From Pseudoxanthomonas sp. (GTDB lineage: Bacteria > Pseudomonadota > Gammaproteobacteria > Xanthomonadales > Xanthomonadaceae): a stretch of 43,870 nt of DNA. Below, piece after piece: positions 24,464 through 32,458 of the stretch. The stretch covers positions 1 to 43,870 of the forward strand of contig NZ_PKDG01000006.1 of the NCBI RefSeq assembly GCF_002863005.1. Reading direction: 5' to 3'. Position numbers and translations under genes: made by a program. Each line of letters begins with the position of its first letter. The stretch's first letter is position 1. Under the pieces are notes generated by a model. That model saw nothing but the letters and a program-made list of their open reading frames with translations, searched no databases and was not told the origin of the DNA.

Positions 24464-25030
24464 ATGAAGGCTTTTGACATCAAGAAGGGCAACGTCGTCG
24501 AACACAACGGCGGCGTGTACCAGATCCGCGACATCGAACGCAGCTCGCCGCAGGGCCGCGGCGGCAACGTGCGCTTCCGCTTCATCATGTACAGCGTGCC
24601 GGGCGGCAACAAGCTGGACGCCAGCTTCGACGCCGACGACAACCTGTCCGAAGTGGAGCTGCTGCGCCGCCAGGCGACTTACTCCTACAAGGACGGCGAT
24701 GCGTTCGTGTTCCTCGACGACGAGGACTACACGCCTTACACCCTCGACGCGAACGTGATCGGCGACGATGCCGGTTACATCACCGATGGCCTGAGCGGCT
24801 GCTACGTGCAGGTGATCGACGAACTGCCGGTCGCGCTGCAGCTGCCGCAGCACGTGACGCTGGAAGTGGTGGAGACGCCGCCGGAACTGAAGGGCGGCAC
24901 CGCCACCAAGCGCCCGAAGCCGGCCAAGCTCAATACCGGCATCGAGATCATGGTGCCGGAGTACATCACCAACGGCGAACGCATCCTGGTCAACACGACC
25001 ACCGGCGAATTCGGCGGCCGCGCGGACTGA
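24464..25030 (+). CDS. efpL: Elongation factor P-like protein EfpL (YeiP)
   Basis: A 188-residue paralogue of EF-P that helps ribosomes stalled at certain proline-containing and related sequences. It has the three-domain EF-P layout: an N-terminal KOW-like domain (residues 1-65), OB domain 2 and OB domain 3. The tip loop reads SSPQGRGGN with Arg32 where EF-P has its modified Lys, which is the mark of the YeiP/EfpL branch and means no lysine modification is expected. The C terminus [24 protein letters not shown] is typical. It is full length. It converges on the DUF4105 gene with a 7-nt gap. Confidence 0.93.
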   Translation: MKAFDIKKGNVVEHNGGVYQIRDIERSSPQGRGGNVRFRFIMYSVPGGNKLDASFDADDNLSEVELLRRQATYSYKDGDAFVFLDDEDYTPYTLDANVIGDDAGYITDGLSGCYVQVIDELPVALQLPQHVTLEVVETPPELKGGTATKRPKPAKLNTGIEIMVPEYITNGERILVNTTTGEFGGRAD

Positions 25031-25037
25031 CCCGCGG

Positions 25038-26828
25038 TTACGGCGCGCCTGCCGCGGCCAACGCCCGCAGGCGCGTACCGATCGCGTCCACGTTCGATTC
25101 GATCCCGCGCAGGGCTTCCCGCTGATCTTCGGGAAGCCAGCGCTCCAGGTCCTTCCGCAGGACCGCATCCTCGCCCCGGAGCCTGTCGACACGCACCCGT
25201 GCTTCGACGGCGATGCGCTCGCGTTCCTCCGATTGCGGCAATCCGTACCCTGCCGGCGCGAGTTCGGCGGGCTGGCTGACGAAGCTGGTATCGCCCAGCC
25301 ACGCTCTCAGCGCCTGCACGGCGGGCGCGGCATCGGCAGGCACGTCGCGGCCGAGGTAGCGCCGCTTCAGCTCATCGCGCAACAGCAACTGCTGGCGGCG
25401 CAGCGCGGCGTTCTCGAGCACGAGCAAAGCCGCGCTCGCCTTCAGGTCGGCCTGGGACAGCCACGGCGCCCGCTCTGTCGGCGAGAGTGCCAACCATGCC
25501 TGCGCATCGGCGTGCGGCAGGGCAAGCGCCTGGCGGGCGACGGAATATAGAGTGTCGTAACGTGCGCTCATCGGTTCGAAGTAGTAGCCAAGACGGCGCG
25601 CCTGCTCGCCATCCTCCAGCACGCGACGGTCCGCGATGCCCGCCCGTTCCAGCTTCCTCAGCAGCCCTGTCGGCGTGATGCTCGCCAATGGCTCCCCGGC
25701 AAGCCGTGGCACGCCATCGTGCAGCAGCTTCCAGGTTTCGACGGCGCAGTTGTTGCTGATGAAGTAGTAGCGCCCGTCATAGCTCCAGTGGATCTGCGCG
25801 GCACGCTCAAGCAGCGAGGCGATCTCGTCACGCTGGAGCCGCAGCGGAATGGATTGCAGGCCGCGCAGTTCAACCTTCGTGTATTCCTCGATGACTTGGT
25901 CCAGCGGCAGCAGGAACACGCGCGACGGATACGAACCTGTCAGCCCCCGCCAGCTCGAAATCTGCACGTCGCCCACGAAGGCGCGGAACGACAGCACGCG
26001 ATGATGGGCAAGGTCCAGCCCGCAATCCGGCCCCGGCACACGCCCCGGCGCGCAGACGACCAGGCGCAACATGCTGTGGCCCCAGCGGCTCATCGCTTCG
26101 CTGTTGCCTTCTGCCAGCAGGTAGTCGATTTCATAAACGCGTGCGGGATCCAGGGCCAGCAGCGATGCATTGCCGCGTGCCGCATCCGCCTCGAGGAAAG
26201 GCAGTCCCTCCGCGCATTCGGCCGACGCGGACGACTCGCCGAAATGCGATGCGAAATGCCTGTACAGCGCCGGACGCCGGCATGCGTAACTGCTGTCCAG
26301 CACGAAGTGTTCGAGATTGACGGCAACGAACTCCGACGGCCGCGTCAGCTCGTAGGCATCAGGGCTCCGGGCGATGAAGTCGTTGCGGCTGCGCCGGCCC
26401 GCGACGCGGAACACGCTGCGCTGCCAACCGGCCAGCTCGCGCAAGCGCGCATCCCCGGACAACACGTTGCGATGCGTGCGATCGTAGGCATGCGCGAGTT
26501 CGTGGACGAGCGCCTTGCGCGCCGCCGGGACGCGTGCGTCATCCAGCAATGCGCGGTCGAGCCACAGCCGGTGGCCGACACGGCGGCCTTGCACGTCGTG
26601 CGGAAGATTGGCGCGCCACCCCAGGAAGAGGTCTGGCGGCAATCCGTCTCGCCACGTGCGCGGCAAGCGGGCGAGGACATCGTCGACGAGCGCCTGCGTG
26701 GATGCGACCTGGGCCGTGTCGAGACCCGTAGGATCGACGCGAAGGGCGAAGGCAGGAAGCGCGTGGCCCAGCAGTGCAAAAGCCAGGACCACGCCGATGC
26801 GTCGGCTCCATGGCCGACGCGGGAACAT
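25038..26828 (-). CDS. Exported DUF4105 (Lnb-like) protein with an HExxH-type motif
   Basis: A 596-residue exported protein. A signal peptide with a twin-basic start ends near ALPAFA. The N-terminal third holds LVHELAHAYDR, with His109, Glu110 and His113 in HExxH spacing, which could bind a metal. The central DUF4105 / Lnb N-terminal-type domain carries RWGHSMLR (His251) and NNCAVETWKLL (Cys361), the His and Cys expected of an NlpC/P60-like thiol active site. A coiled-coil-like C-terminal region follows. The TTG one codon earlier is ignored in favour of ATG 26828, which overlaps the preceding DUF2388 stop by 1 nt. Function is unknown; the Lnb relatives of Gram-positive bacteria act on lipoprotein acyl chains. 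It may act on the envelope. Confidence 0.82.
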   Translation of the reverse strand: MFPRRPWSRRIGVVLAFALLGHALPAFALRVDPTGLDTAQVASTQALVDDVLARLPRTWRDGLPPDLFLGWRANLPHDVQGRRVGHRLWLDRALLDDARVPAARKALVHELAHAYDRTHRNVLSGDARLRELAGWQRSVFRVAGRRSRNDFIARSPDAYELTRPSEFVAVNLEHFVLDSSYACRRPALYRHFASHFGESSASAECAEGLPFLEADAARGNASLLALDPARVYEIDYLLAEGNSEAMSRWGHSMLRLVVCAPGRVPGPDCGLDLAHHRVLSFRAFVGDVQISSWRGLTGSYPSRVFLLPLDQVIEEYTKVELRGLQSIPLRLQRDEIASLLERAAQIHWSYDGRYYFISNNCAVETWKLLHDGVPRLAGEPLASITPTGLLRKLERAGIADRRVLEDGEQARRLGYYFEPMSARYDTLYSVARQALALPHADAQAWLALSPTERAPWLSQADLKASAALLVLENAALRRQQLLLRDELKRRYLGRDVPADAAPAVQALRAWLGDTSFVSQPAELAPAGYGLPQSEERERIAVEARVRVDRLRGEDAVLRKDLERWLPEDQREALRGIESNVDAIGTRLRALAAAGAP

Positions 26829-27127
26829 CAACGCGCCAGGATGGCCTGGGCCAGCTGCATGTCGCTGGCGCGGCGCGCGGCTTCATCGGTCTCGCGCAGG
26901 TGGCGCAGCGCGGCTTCCAGCTGCGCACCGCGGATGCGGCCATTGCTGGCGACGAAGCTGGCTGCGTCTTCGCGGGCCTGTAGCACGATCTTGTCGTCGC
27001 CGGACGAGCTGTCGGACGATGCCGACGAACCGGCGGACGAGGCGCCCGCAGAGCTGCCGGCGAAGCTGCCGGCCAGGGCCGGGACGGAAAGTGCCAGCAA
27101 CACGCCGGCCAGGATCAAACGGGACAT
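26828..27127 (-). CDS. Small exported DUF2388 protein
   Basis: A 99-residue secreted or periplasmic protein. The signal peptide MSRLILAGVLLALSVPALA is followed by a Ser/Gly/Ala-rich linker. The conserved domain reads AREDAASFVASNGRIRGAQL, then EAALRHLRE and MQLAQAILA, as in the DUF2388 family of Pseudomonas and Xanthomonas relatives. Function is unknown. ATG 27127 has a GGAAA element 8-10 nt upstream. Its stop overlaps the DUF4105 start by 1 nt, so the two are translated as a pair, with this small protein first. A role as partner or substrate of the DUF4105 protein is plausible but unproven. Confidence 0.82.
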   Translation of the reverse strand: MSRLILAGVLLALSVPALAGSFAGSSAGASSAGSSASSDSSSGDDKIVLQAREDAASFVASNGRIRGAQLEAALRHLRETDEAARRASDMQLAQAILAR

Positions 27128-27207
27128 GGATGTTTCCGGAGGGGACGCCGTCACCGGCGCGGTGCGCAAAGCCTACCTGCAATCGACGCGTGCCGGATGA
27201 ACCCGCA

Positions 27208-28602
27208 TCACCCTTGCGCGTCGAACAGCTTGCCCGGATTCATCAGTCCGTTCGGATCCAGCACCCGCTTGATGCCGCGCATCATGGCGATCTCTTCCGG
27301 GCTGCGCGTGCTTTCCAAGTAGCCCTTCTTGACCAGGCCGATGCCGTGCTCGGCCGAAATGCTGCCGTCATGCCGCTTCAGCGAGGCCGCCAGCACCTTG
27401 GTGACCTGCTCGCACTGGGTGACGAATTCCGCGTTCTCCATGCCGTCCGGCTTCAACACGTTGATGTGCAGGTTGCCGTCGCCGATGTGGCCGAACCAGA
27501 CCACCTCGAACTGCGGATAGGCCTGGCCCAGCAAGGCCTGGGTCTCGGCCAGGAAGGCCGGCATGGCGGAGATGCGAACGGACACATCGTTCTTGTACGG
27601 CACGTAGCGGGCCAAGGCCTCCGTAATACCCTCGCGCAAGCGCCACAGTTGCGCGGCCTGCGCGTCGGACTGGCTGATCACGCCATCGCTGACCCAGCCC
27701 TGCTCCATGCAGGCCTCGAAGGCCGCCATCGCCGCCGCCTCCCTCGCCTCGTCGCCGATCGCGAATTCGGTGACCACGTAGTACGGATGGCTCTCGTCGA
27801 ACGGCTTCTGCGCGCCGTGCGCCAGTACATGGTGCAGCGCGCGATCGGTGAAGAACTCGAACGCTTCCAGTTGCAGGCGCTCGCGGAAGGCGGCGAAGAC
27901 CTGCATGAGCACCTCGAACGACGGCAGCGCCAGCAGCATGACGTTGGTCGGCGGCGGCGGATCGGTCAGCCGGACGGTGGCCTCGACGACGATGCCCAGG
28001 GTGCCTTCCGAACCGATGAACAGATGGCGCAGGTCGTAGCCGCTGGAGTTCTTGATCAGCGCCTTGTTGAGTTCCAGGACATCGCCGGTGCCGGTGACGA
28101 CCTTCAGGCCGGCGATCCATTCGCGCGTATTGCCATAGCGGATCACCCGGATGCCGCCCGCGTTCGTCGCGATGTTGCCACCGATGGCGCAGGAGCCACG
28201 CGCGGCGAAATCCACGGGATATACAAGACCGTGCTCGCGCGCCGCGTTGTGCACGGCTTCCAGCGGCATGCCGGCCTGCACGGTCAGCGTGCGGTCGACC
28301 GCATTGAAGTCCAGCGCCTGGTTCATGCGCTCCAGGCTCAGCACCAGTTCGCCGTCCGCGGCGACGGCACCTCCGGACAGGCCCGTGCGTCCGCCCGACG
28401 GGACGACGGCGATGCGGTGCTGGTTCGCCCAACGCACGACAGCCTGGACCTCCTCGACCGTCGCCGGCAATGCGATCGCCAGCGGCGACGGCGTCCAGCG
28501 GCGGGTCCAGTCGCGACCGTAGTGCTCCAGATCGGCGGCATCGGTCTTCAATCGCAGCGCCGGAACGGCGTGCTGCAGGGCTTCCAGGCGCGGATCGCTC
28601 AT
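27208..28602 (-). CDS. FAD-linked D-2-hydroxyglutarate dehydrogenase
   Basis: A 464-residue flavoenzyme of the GlcD / D-lactate dehydrogenase / D2HGDH family. An N-terminal PCMH-type FAD-binding domain (residues about 35-215) has VPSGGRTGLSGGAV and the GNIATNAGG motif. The C-terminal FAD-oxidase domain has HIGDGNLHINV and EHGIGLVKKGYL. The ATG at 28602 is used; longer frames run into serA's upstream region. It lies divergent from serA, the arrangement known from bacteria where SerA reduces 2-oxoglutarate to D-2-hydroxyglutarate to drive its equilibrium and this enzyme reoxidises it. That context makes D-2-hydroxyglutarate the most likely substrate; D-lactate or glycolate cannot be excluded from sequence. 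Confidence 0.82.
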   Translation of the reverse strand: MSDPRLEALQHAVPALRLKTDAADLEHYGRDWTRRWTPSPLAIALPATVEEVQAVVRWANQHRIAVVPSGGRTGLSGGAVAADGELVLSLERMNQALDFNAVDRTLTVQAGMPLEAVHNAAREHGLVYPVDFAARGSCAIGGNIATNAGGIRVIRYGNTREWIAGLKVVTGTGDVLELNKALIKNSSGYDLRHLFIGSEGTLGIVVEATVRLTDPPPPTNVMLLALPSFEVLMQVFAAFRERLQLEAFEFFTDRALHHVLAHGAQKPFDESHPYYVVTEFAIGDEAREAAAMAAFEACMEQGWVSDGVISQSDAQAAQLWRLREGITEALARYVPYKNDVSVRISAMPAFLAETQALLGQAYPQFEVVWFGHIGDGNLHINVLKPDGMENAEFVTQCEQVTKVLAASLKRHDGSISAEHGIGLVKKGYLESTRSPEEIAMMRGIKRVLDPNGLMNPGKLFDAQG

Positions 28603-28793
28603 TGCGGGGGCAGGACTTTCGGGGGCGCCCAGCGTGCCAGCGATGCGCGGTGGCGTCCAGCCGAGACGGACCTTGGTTTCAGTCGCAACCACGCGTAAAA
28701 CCGCAACCGGACGTTCAATGGCGCGCCGCACCATCGATGCCCCCCATCTGGCATAGTGGCGGCCCTTTCCCCTCCGCTGCGACCTTTCCGGCA

Positions 28794-30035
28794 ATGTCGA
28801 TCAAGAAGACCTCGTACCCGAAGCAGGACATCCGCGTGCTGTTGCTGGAAGGGGTGAGCCAGACGGCGGTCGAAACGTTCCGCTCGGCGGGCTACACGCA
28901 GATCGAGTTCCACGAAAAATCGCTGCCGGAAGACGAGCTGAAGCGGCGCATCGCCGACGCGCACATCGTCGGCATCCGCTCGCGCACCCACCTGAGCGAG
29001 GACGTCCTGGCGCAGGCGCGCCGCCTGATCGCGGTCGGGTGTTTCTGCATCGGCACCAACCAGGTCGACCTGGACGCGGCGGAGCTGGCCGGCATTCCCG
29101 TGTTCAACGCGCCCTACTCCAACACGCGCAGCGTCGCCGAGCTGGTGATCGCCCAGGCCATCCTGCTGATGCGCGGCATCCCGCAGAAGAATGCCGAGTG
29201 CCACCGTGGTGGCTGGAGCAAGTCGGCCGCCGGCAGCCATGAAGTCCGCGGCAAGACGCTGGGCATCATCGGGTACGGCCACATCGGCACGCAGGTCGGC
29301 GTGCTTGCCGAAGCGCTGGGCATGCATGTGCTCTTCCACGACATCGAAACCAAGCTCTCGCTGGGCAATGCCCGCGCCGCCGTGAGCCTGGACGACCTGC
29401 TGGCACAGAGCGACGTGGTGACGCTGCACGTGCCTGAAACGCCGGCAACCCAGGGCATGTTCGGCCAGGCGCAGATCGCGGCGATGAAGCCGGGCGCGCA
29501 CCTGATCAACGCCTCGCGCGGCACCGTGGTCGACATCGACGCACTGGCCACCGCCCTGAAGGCCGGCGCCGTGGGCGGCGCCGCGGTGGATGTGTTCCCG
29601 GTGGAGCCGAAAGGCAATGCCGAGTCGTTCGAGTCGCCGCTGCGGGGCCTGGACAACGTTATCCTCACGCCGCACGTCGGCGGTAGCACGCTGGAAGCGC
29701 AGGACAACATCGGCATCGAAGTGGCGGCCAAGCTGGTGCGCTACAGCGACAACGGCAGCACGCTGTCGTCGGTGAACTTCCCCGAGGTCACCCTGCCCGG
29801 CCACGACGGCAGCCGCCGCATCCTGCACATCCACCGCAACGTGCCGGGCGTGCTGTCGCAGATCAACGACATCTTCCGCGACCGCGGCATCAACATCGAC
29901 GGACAGTTCCTGCGAACCGACCCGAAGGTCGGTTACGTGGTCATCGACGTCACCGCCGACGAGGAACAGACCGCCAGCCTGCGCGATGCGATGGCGGCGA
30001 TCGACGGCACGCTGCGGGTGCGCGTGCTGTATTGA
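28794..30035 (+). CDS. serA: D-3-phosphoglycerate dehydrogenase
   Basis: A 413-residue SerA that oxidises 3-phosphoglycerate in the first step of serine synthesis. It is the short type with one C-terminal ACT domain, like the 410-residue E. coli enzyme. The NAD motif is GYGHIG. Catalytic residues lie in NASRGTVVD (Arg) and LTPHVGGST (His). The ACT domain is about residues 340-413 (HIHRNVPGVLSQINDIFRDR) and is the usual site of serine inhibition. ATG 28794 is chosen because KKTSYPKQDIRVLLLEG begins there as in the family. A CATAGT -10-like element lies at 28752-28757. It is divergent from the D2HGDH gene with 191 nt between starts. Confidence 0.95.
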   Translation: MSIKKTSYPKQDIRVLLLEGVSQTAVETFRSAGYTQIEFHEKSLPEDELKRRIADAHIVGIRSRTHLSEDVLAQARRLIAVGCFCIGTNQVDLDAAELAGIPVFNAPYSNTRSVAELVIAQAILLMRGIPQKNAECHRGGWSKSAAGSHEVRGKTLGIIGYGHIGTQVGVLAEALGMHVLFHDIETKLSLGNARAAVSLDDLLAQSDVVTLHVPETPATQGMFGQAQIAAMKPGAHLINASRGTVVDIDALATALKAGAVGGAAVDVFPVEPKGNAESFESPLRGLDNVILTPHVGGSTLEAQDNIGIEVAAKLVRYSDNGSTLSSVNFPEVTLPGHDGSRRILHIHRNVPGVLSQINDIFRDRGINIDGQFLRTDPKVGYVVIDVTADEEQTASLRDAMAAIDGTLRVRVLY

Positions 30036-30089
30036 GCGGTAACCGTCGCGCCTCCAGGGTCAGCGCTGCCGCGCTCGATCGCATAAGCA

Positions 30090-30166
30090 CTGCAGGAGCG
30101 GGCCATGCCAGCGATGCTCTCGACACCTTGCGCTGAAAGCATCGCGCCCATGGGGTGCTCCTACAG
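30090..30166. repeat. GTAG-type REP palindrome between serA and the NUDIX gene
   Basis: Bases 30090-30121 and the reverse complement of 30135-30166 match at 24 of 32 positions. On the minus strand the element begins CTGTAGGAGCACCCC and includes GCGATGCT. The same core recurs at 40605-40677. It sits between convergent genes, and its outer edge contains the NUDIX stop codon. Confidence 0.72.
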
Positions 30167-30730
30167 AGAATCCCCCTGGCCCACGGAGGTCTGCATCGCC
30201 AGCCATTTGCGTGCCATGCGGCTGAGGGACTCATCCGGCTCCGCGGCGATCGGTGCGATATCCCGCCAGGCCAGGTCCAGCGACTCCTCGCTGACCACAT
30301 AGTCTTCGCTGCCATTGGCCCGAACGACGTAGCGGACGTCGTAGTGCCAGTGGCCCGGCACCCCGTTGCGCTCGGGGATCCAGTGGCGGTCGAGATCGAA
30401 GATGTCGCCTTCCACCGACAGGTCGGACAGGCCGGACTCTTCTTCCGCTTCCTTCAACGCAACGCGTGCCATGTCGCTGTCACCGTCTGCATGGCCGCCC
30501 AGCTGCAGCCAGCGCCCCAGCTTTCGATGGTGGGTCAGCAGCGTGCGGTGCCCGTCCGCACTCACCAGCCACGCGCCCCCGGTCAGGTGTCCCGCCAGCC
30601 GGTCGCGGAGGAAGGGATCGGCCGGATCATCGAGCACGGCGAGGAAGTGGGCCACCACTTCGCTTTCGCCGGGCCAGCGTCGCCCATAGGCAGCCAGATG
30701 TTCGCGGAGGACGTCATGGGGGGTGGGCAC
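30161..30730 (-). CDS. NUDIX hydrolase
   Basis: A 189-residue NUDIX-fold hydrolase. The NUDIX box lies at about residues 78-101: GHADGDSDMARVALKEAEEESGL fits G-x5-E-x7-REUxEExGU, except that the first Glu is Ser and the Arg is Lys. The metal-binding EExGL core is kept. An N-terminal helical extension of about 45 residues (VLREHLAAYGRRWPGESE) precedes the fold. Substrate is unknown; related proteins cleave nucleoside diphosphate derivatives. The start is GTG at 30730. The stop codon TAG is part of the GTAG end of the repeat at 30090-30166. The gene is divergent from the amino-acid permease. Confidence 0.85.
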   Translation of the reverse strand: MPTPHDVLREHLAAYGRRWPGESEVVAHFLAVLDDPADPFLRDRLAGHLTGGAWLVSADGHRTLLTHHRKLGRWLQLGGHADGDSDMARVALKEAEEESGLSDLSVEGDIFDLDRHWIPERNGVPGHWHYDVRYVVRANGSEDYVVSEESLDLAWRDIAPIAAEPDESLSRMARKWLAMQTSVGQGDSL

Positions 30731-30913
30731 GGCGTGGCGGTCTCAAGGGCAAGGAAGTGGACTGCGATTATCGCCGGCCATGCTGCACCCGCGCTTGTGA
30801 TCCCCCGCCCGCTTTGGCAAGGTACGGCCTTCCATGGGGCAAGCCTCCATGACCGTTGCCACCGCCCGGCGGATCTCTTCGTCGGCATCCAGTCTTTCAA
30901 GGGGACGCTGCGA

Positions 30914-32383
30914 ATGCTCAAAGCTCTGTTCAGGGTCAAGCCGGTCGCCCCGGCAGGCCATGTCGATGCCGGTGAACCGGTCGAAGGTAGCCTGGATGGA
31001 GAAAGCGGGTTCAAACGGACGCTGACGGCCAAGCATCTGGTGATGCTGGGCGTGGGTGCGGTGATCGGCGCGGGCATCTTCGTGCTGACCGGCCAGGCCG
31101 CCGCCAACCATGCCGGCCCGGCGATCATGCTGAGCTTCGTGCTGGCCGGCATCGCCTGCGCCCTCGCCGGCCTGTGCTACGCGGAGTTCGCGGCGCTGAT
31201 GCCGGTTTCCGGCAGCGCCTATTCGTACTCGTATGCCACGCTGGGCGAGTTCATCGCCTGGTTCATCGGCTGGTGCCTGGTGCTGGAGTACCTGTTCGCG
31301 GCCTCGACCGTCGCGGTGGGCTGGTCGGGCTACCTCAACAGTTTCCTCACCACGGTGGGCGTGCCCATCCCCGATGCGCTCGCCAATGCCACCTTCACGG
31401 TGGCGAACGGGGAATTCATCCGCTCAGGCGCCATCCTCAACCTGCCGGCGGTCTTCATCGTCGCTGCGGTCAGCGGACTGTGCTACGTGGGCATTACCCA
31501 GTCGGCGTTCGTCAACGCCATCGTGGTCGCCATCAAGGTCACCGTGATCCTGCTGTTCGTGGCCTTCGGCCTGCAGTACGTGGATCCGGCCAACTGGCAG
31601 CCCTTCATCCCCGCCAACGAAGGGCCGGGCAAGTTCGGCTTCGAAGGCGTCACGCGCGCGGCCGCCATCGTGTTCTTCGCCTACATCGGCTTCGACGCGG
31701 TTTCCACCGCCGCCGGCGAGGCTAAGAATCCCCAGCGCGACATGCCGATCGGCATCCTGGGTTCGCTGGCGATCTGCACGGTCATCTACATCGTGGTGTG
31801 CGCGGTGCTGACGGGCATGATGCCGTATACGCAACTGGGCACCGCCAAGCCGGTCGCCACCGCGCTCGAGGCCTATCCCAGCCTGCTGTGGCTGAAGACG
31901 CTGATCGAGATCGGCGCGATCGCCGGCCTGACGTCGGTGATCCTGGTGATGCTGATGGCGCAGCCGCGCATCTTCTACAGCATGGCCAAGGATGGTCTGA
32001 TGCCGAAGATTTTCGGCAAGGTGCACCCGAAGTTCCAGACGCCCTACGTGGGCACGATCATCGTGGGCGTGATCGCCTCGGCGCTGGCCGGCTTCCTGCC
32101 GATCGGCCTGCTGGGCGAGATGGTGTCGATGGGCACCCTGCTCGCGTTCGCCACCGTGTGCGCGGGCGTGCTGATCCTGCGCTACACGCGGCCGGAGATC
32201 CCTCGCCCGTTCCGGGTGCCGCTGGCGATCGTGGTCTGCCCGCTCGGCGTGCTGGCATGCCTTTACCTGTTCGTCCAGCCCTTCATGGAGCACTGGAAGC
32301 TGTTCGTCGGCTGGACCCTGCTCGGCCTGGTGATCTACTTCAGCTACGGCTTCTGGAACAGCAGGCTCAGGCAACAGGCTTGA
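30914..32383 (+). CDS. APC-family amino-acid permease, copy 1
   Basis: A 489-residue inner-membrane transporter of the APC superfamily, cationic-amino-acid-transporter-like branch. About 12 hydrophobic helices follow a short cytoplasmic start. Helix 1 carries GVGAVIGAGIFVLTG, the substrate-binding unwound region of APC carriers, and VFFAYIGFDAVSTAA is the helix-6 signature. ATG 30914 is chosen because AAGGGGA sits about 8 nt upstream; the open frame running back to 30155 overlaps the NUDIX gene and is not coding. A strong terminator follows at 32392. The substrate is probably one or more amino acids and cannot be set from sequence. The next gene is a close paralogue. Confidence 0.92.
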   Translation: MLKALFRVKPVAPAGHVDAGEPVEGSLDGESGFKRTLTAKHLVMLGVGAVIGAGIFVLTGQAAANHAGPAIMLSFVLAGIACALAGLCYAEFAALMPVSGSAYSYSYATLGEFIAWFIGWCLVLEYLFAASTVAVGWSGYLNSFLTTVGVPIPDALANATFTVANGEFIRSGAILNLPAVFIVAAVSGLCYVGITQSAFVNAIVVAIKVTVILLFVAFGLQYVDPANWQPFIPANEGPGKFGFEGVTRAAAIVFFAYIGFDAVSTAAGEAKNPQRDMPIGILGSLAICTVIYIVVCAVLTGMMPYTQLGTAKPVATALEAYPSLLWLKTLIEIGAIAGLTSVILVMLMAQPRIFYSMAKDGLMPKIFGKVHPKFQTPYVGTIIVGVIASALAGFLPIGLLGEMVSMGTLLAFATVCAGVLILRYTRPEIPRPFRVPLAIVVCPLGVLACLYLFVQPFMEHWKLFVGWTLLGLVIYFSYGFWNSRLRQQA

Positions 32384-32391
32384 TGGTTCCC

Positions 32392-32421
32392 AAGGCCGGC
32401 GAACGCATCGCCGGCCTTTTT
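32392..32421 (+). terminator. Rho-independent terminator after permease 1
   Basis: AAGGCCGGCGA (32392-32402) pairs with TCGCCGGCCTT (32408-32418) across an ACGCA loop, a perfect 11-bp stem. The T-run extends to 32421. The two permeases are therefore probably separate transcripts. Confidence 0.9.
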
Positions 32422-32458
32422 GGTTGTACTCCTCGATAACGTCCCGGGATCACGCACG

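Noticed and set aside
30155..30913. N-terminal extension of permease 1 in the same frame
   Set aside because: It overlaps the NUDIX gene in antisense and lacks transporter-like sequence; a good ribosome-binding site precedes ATG 30914.
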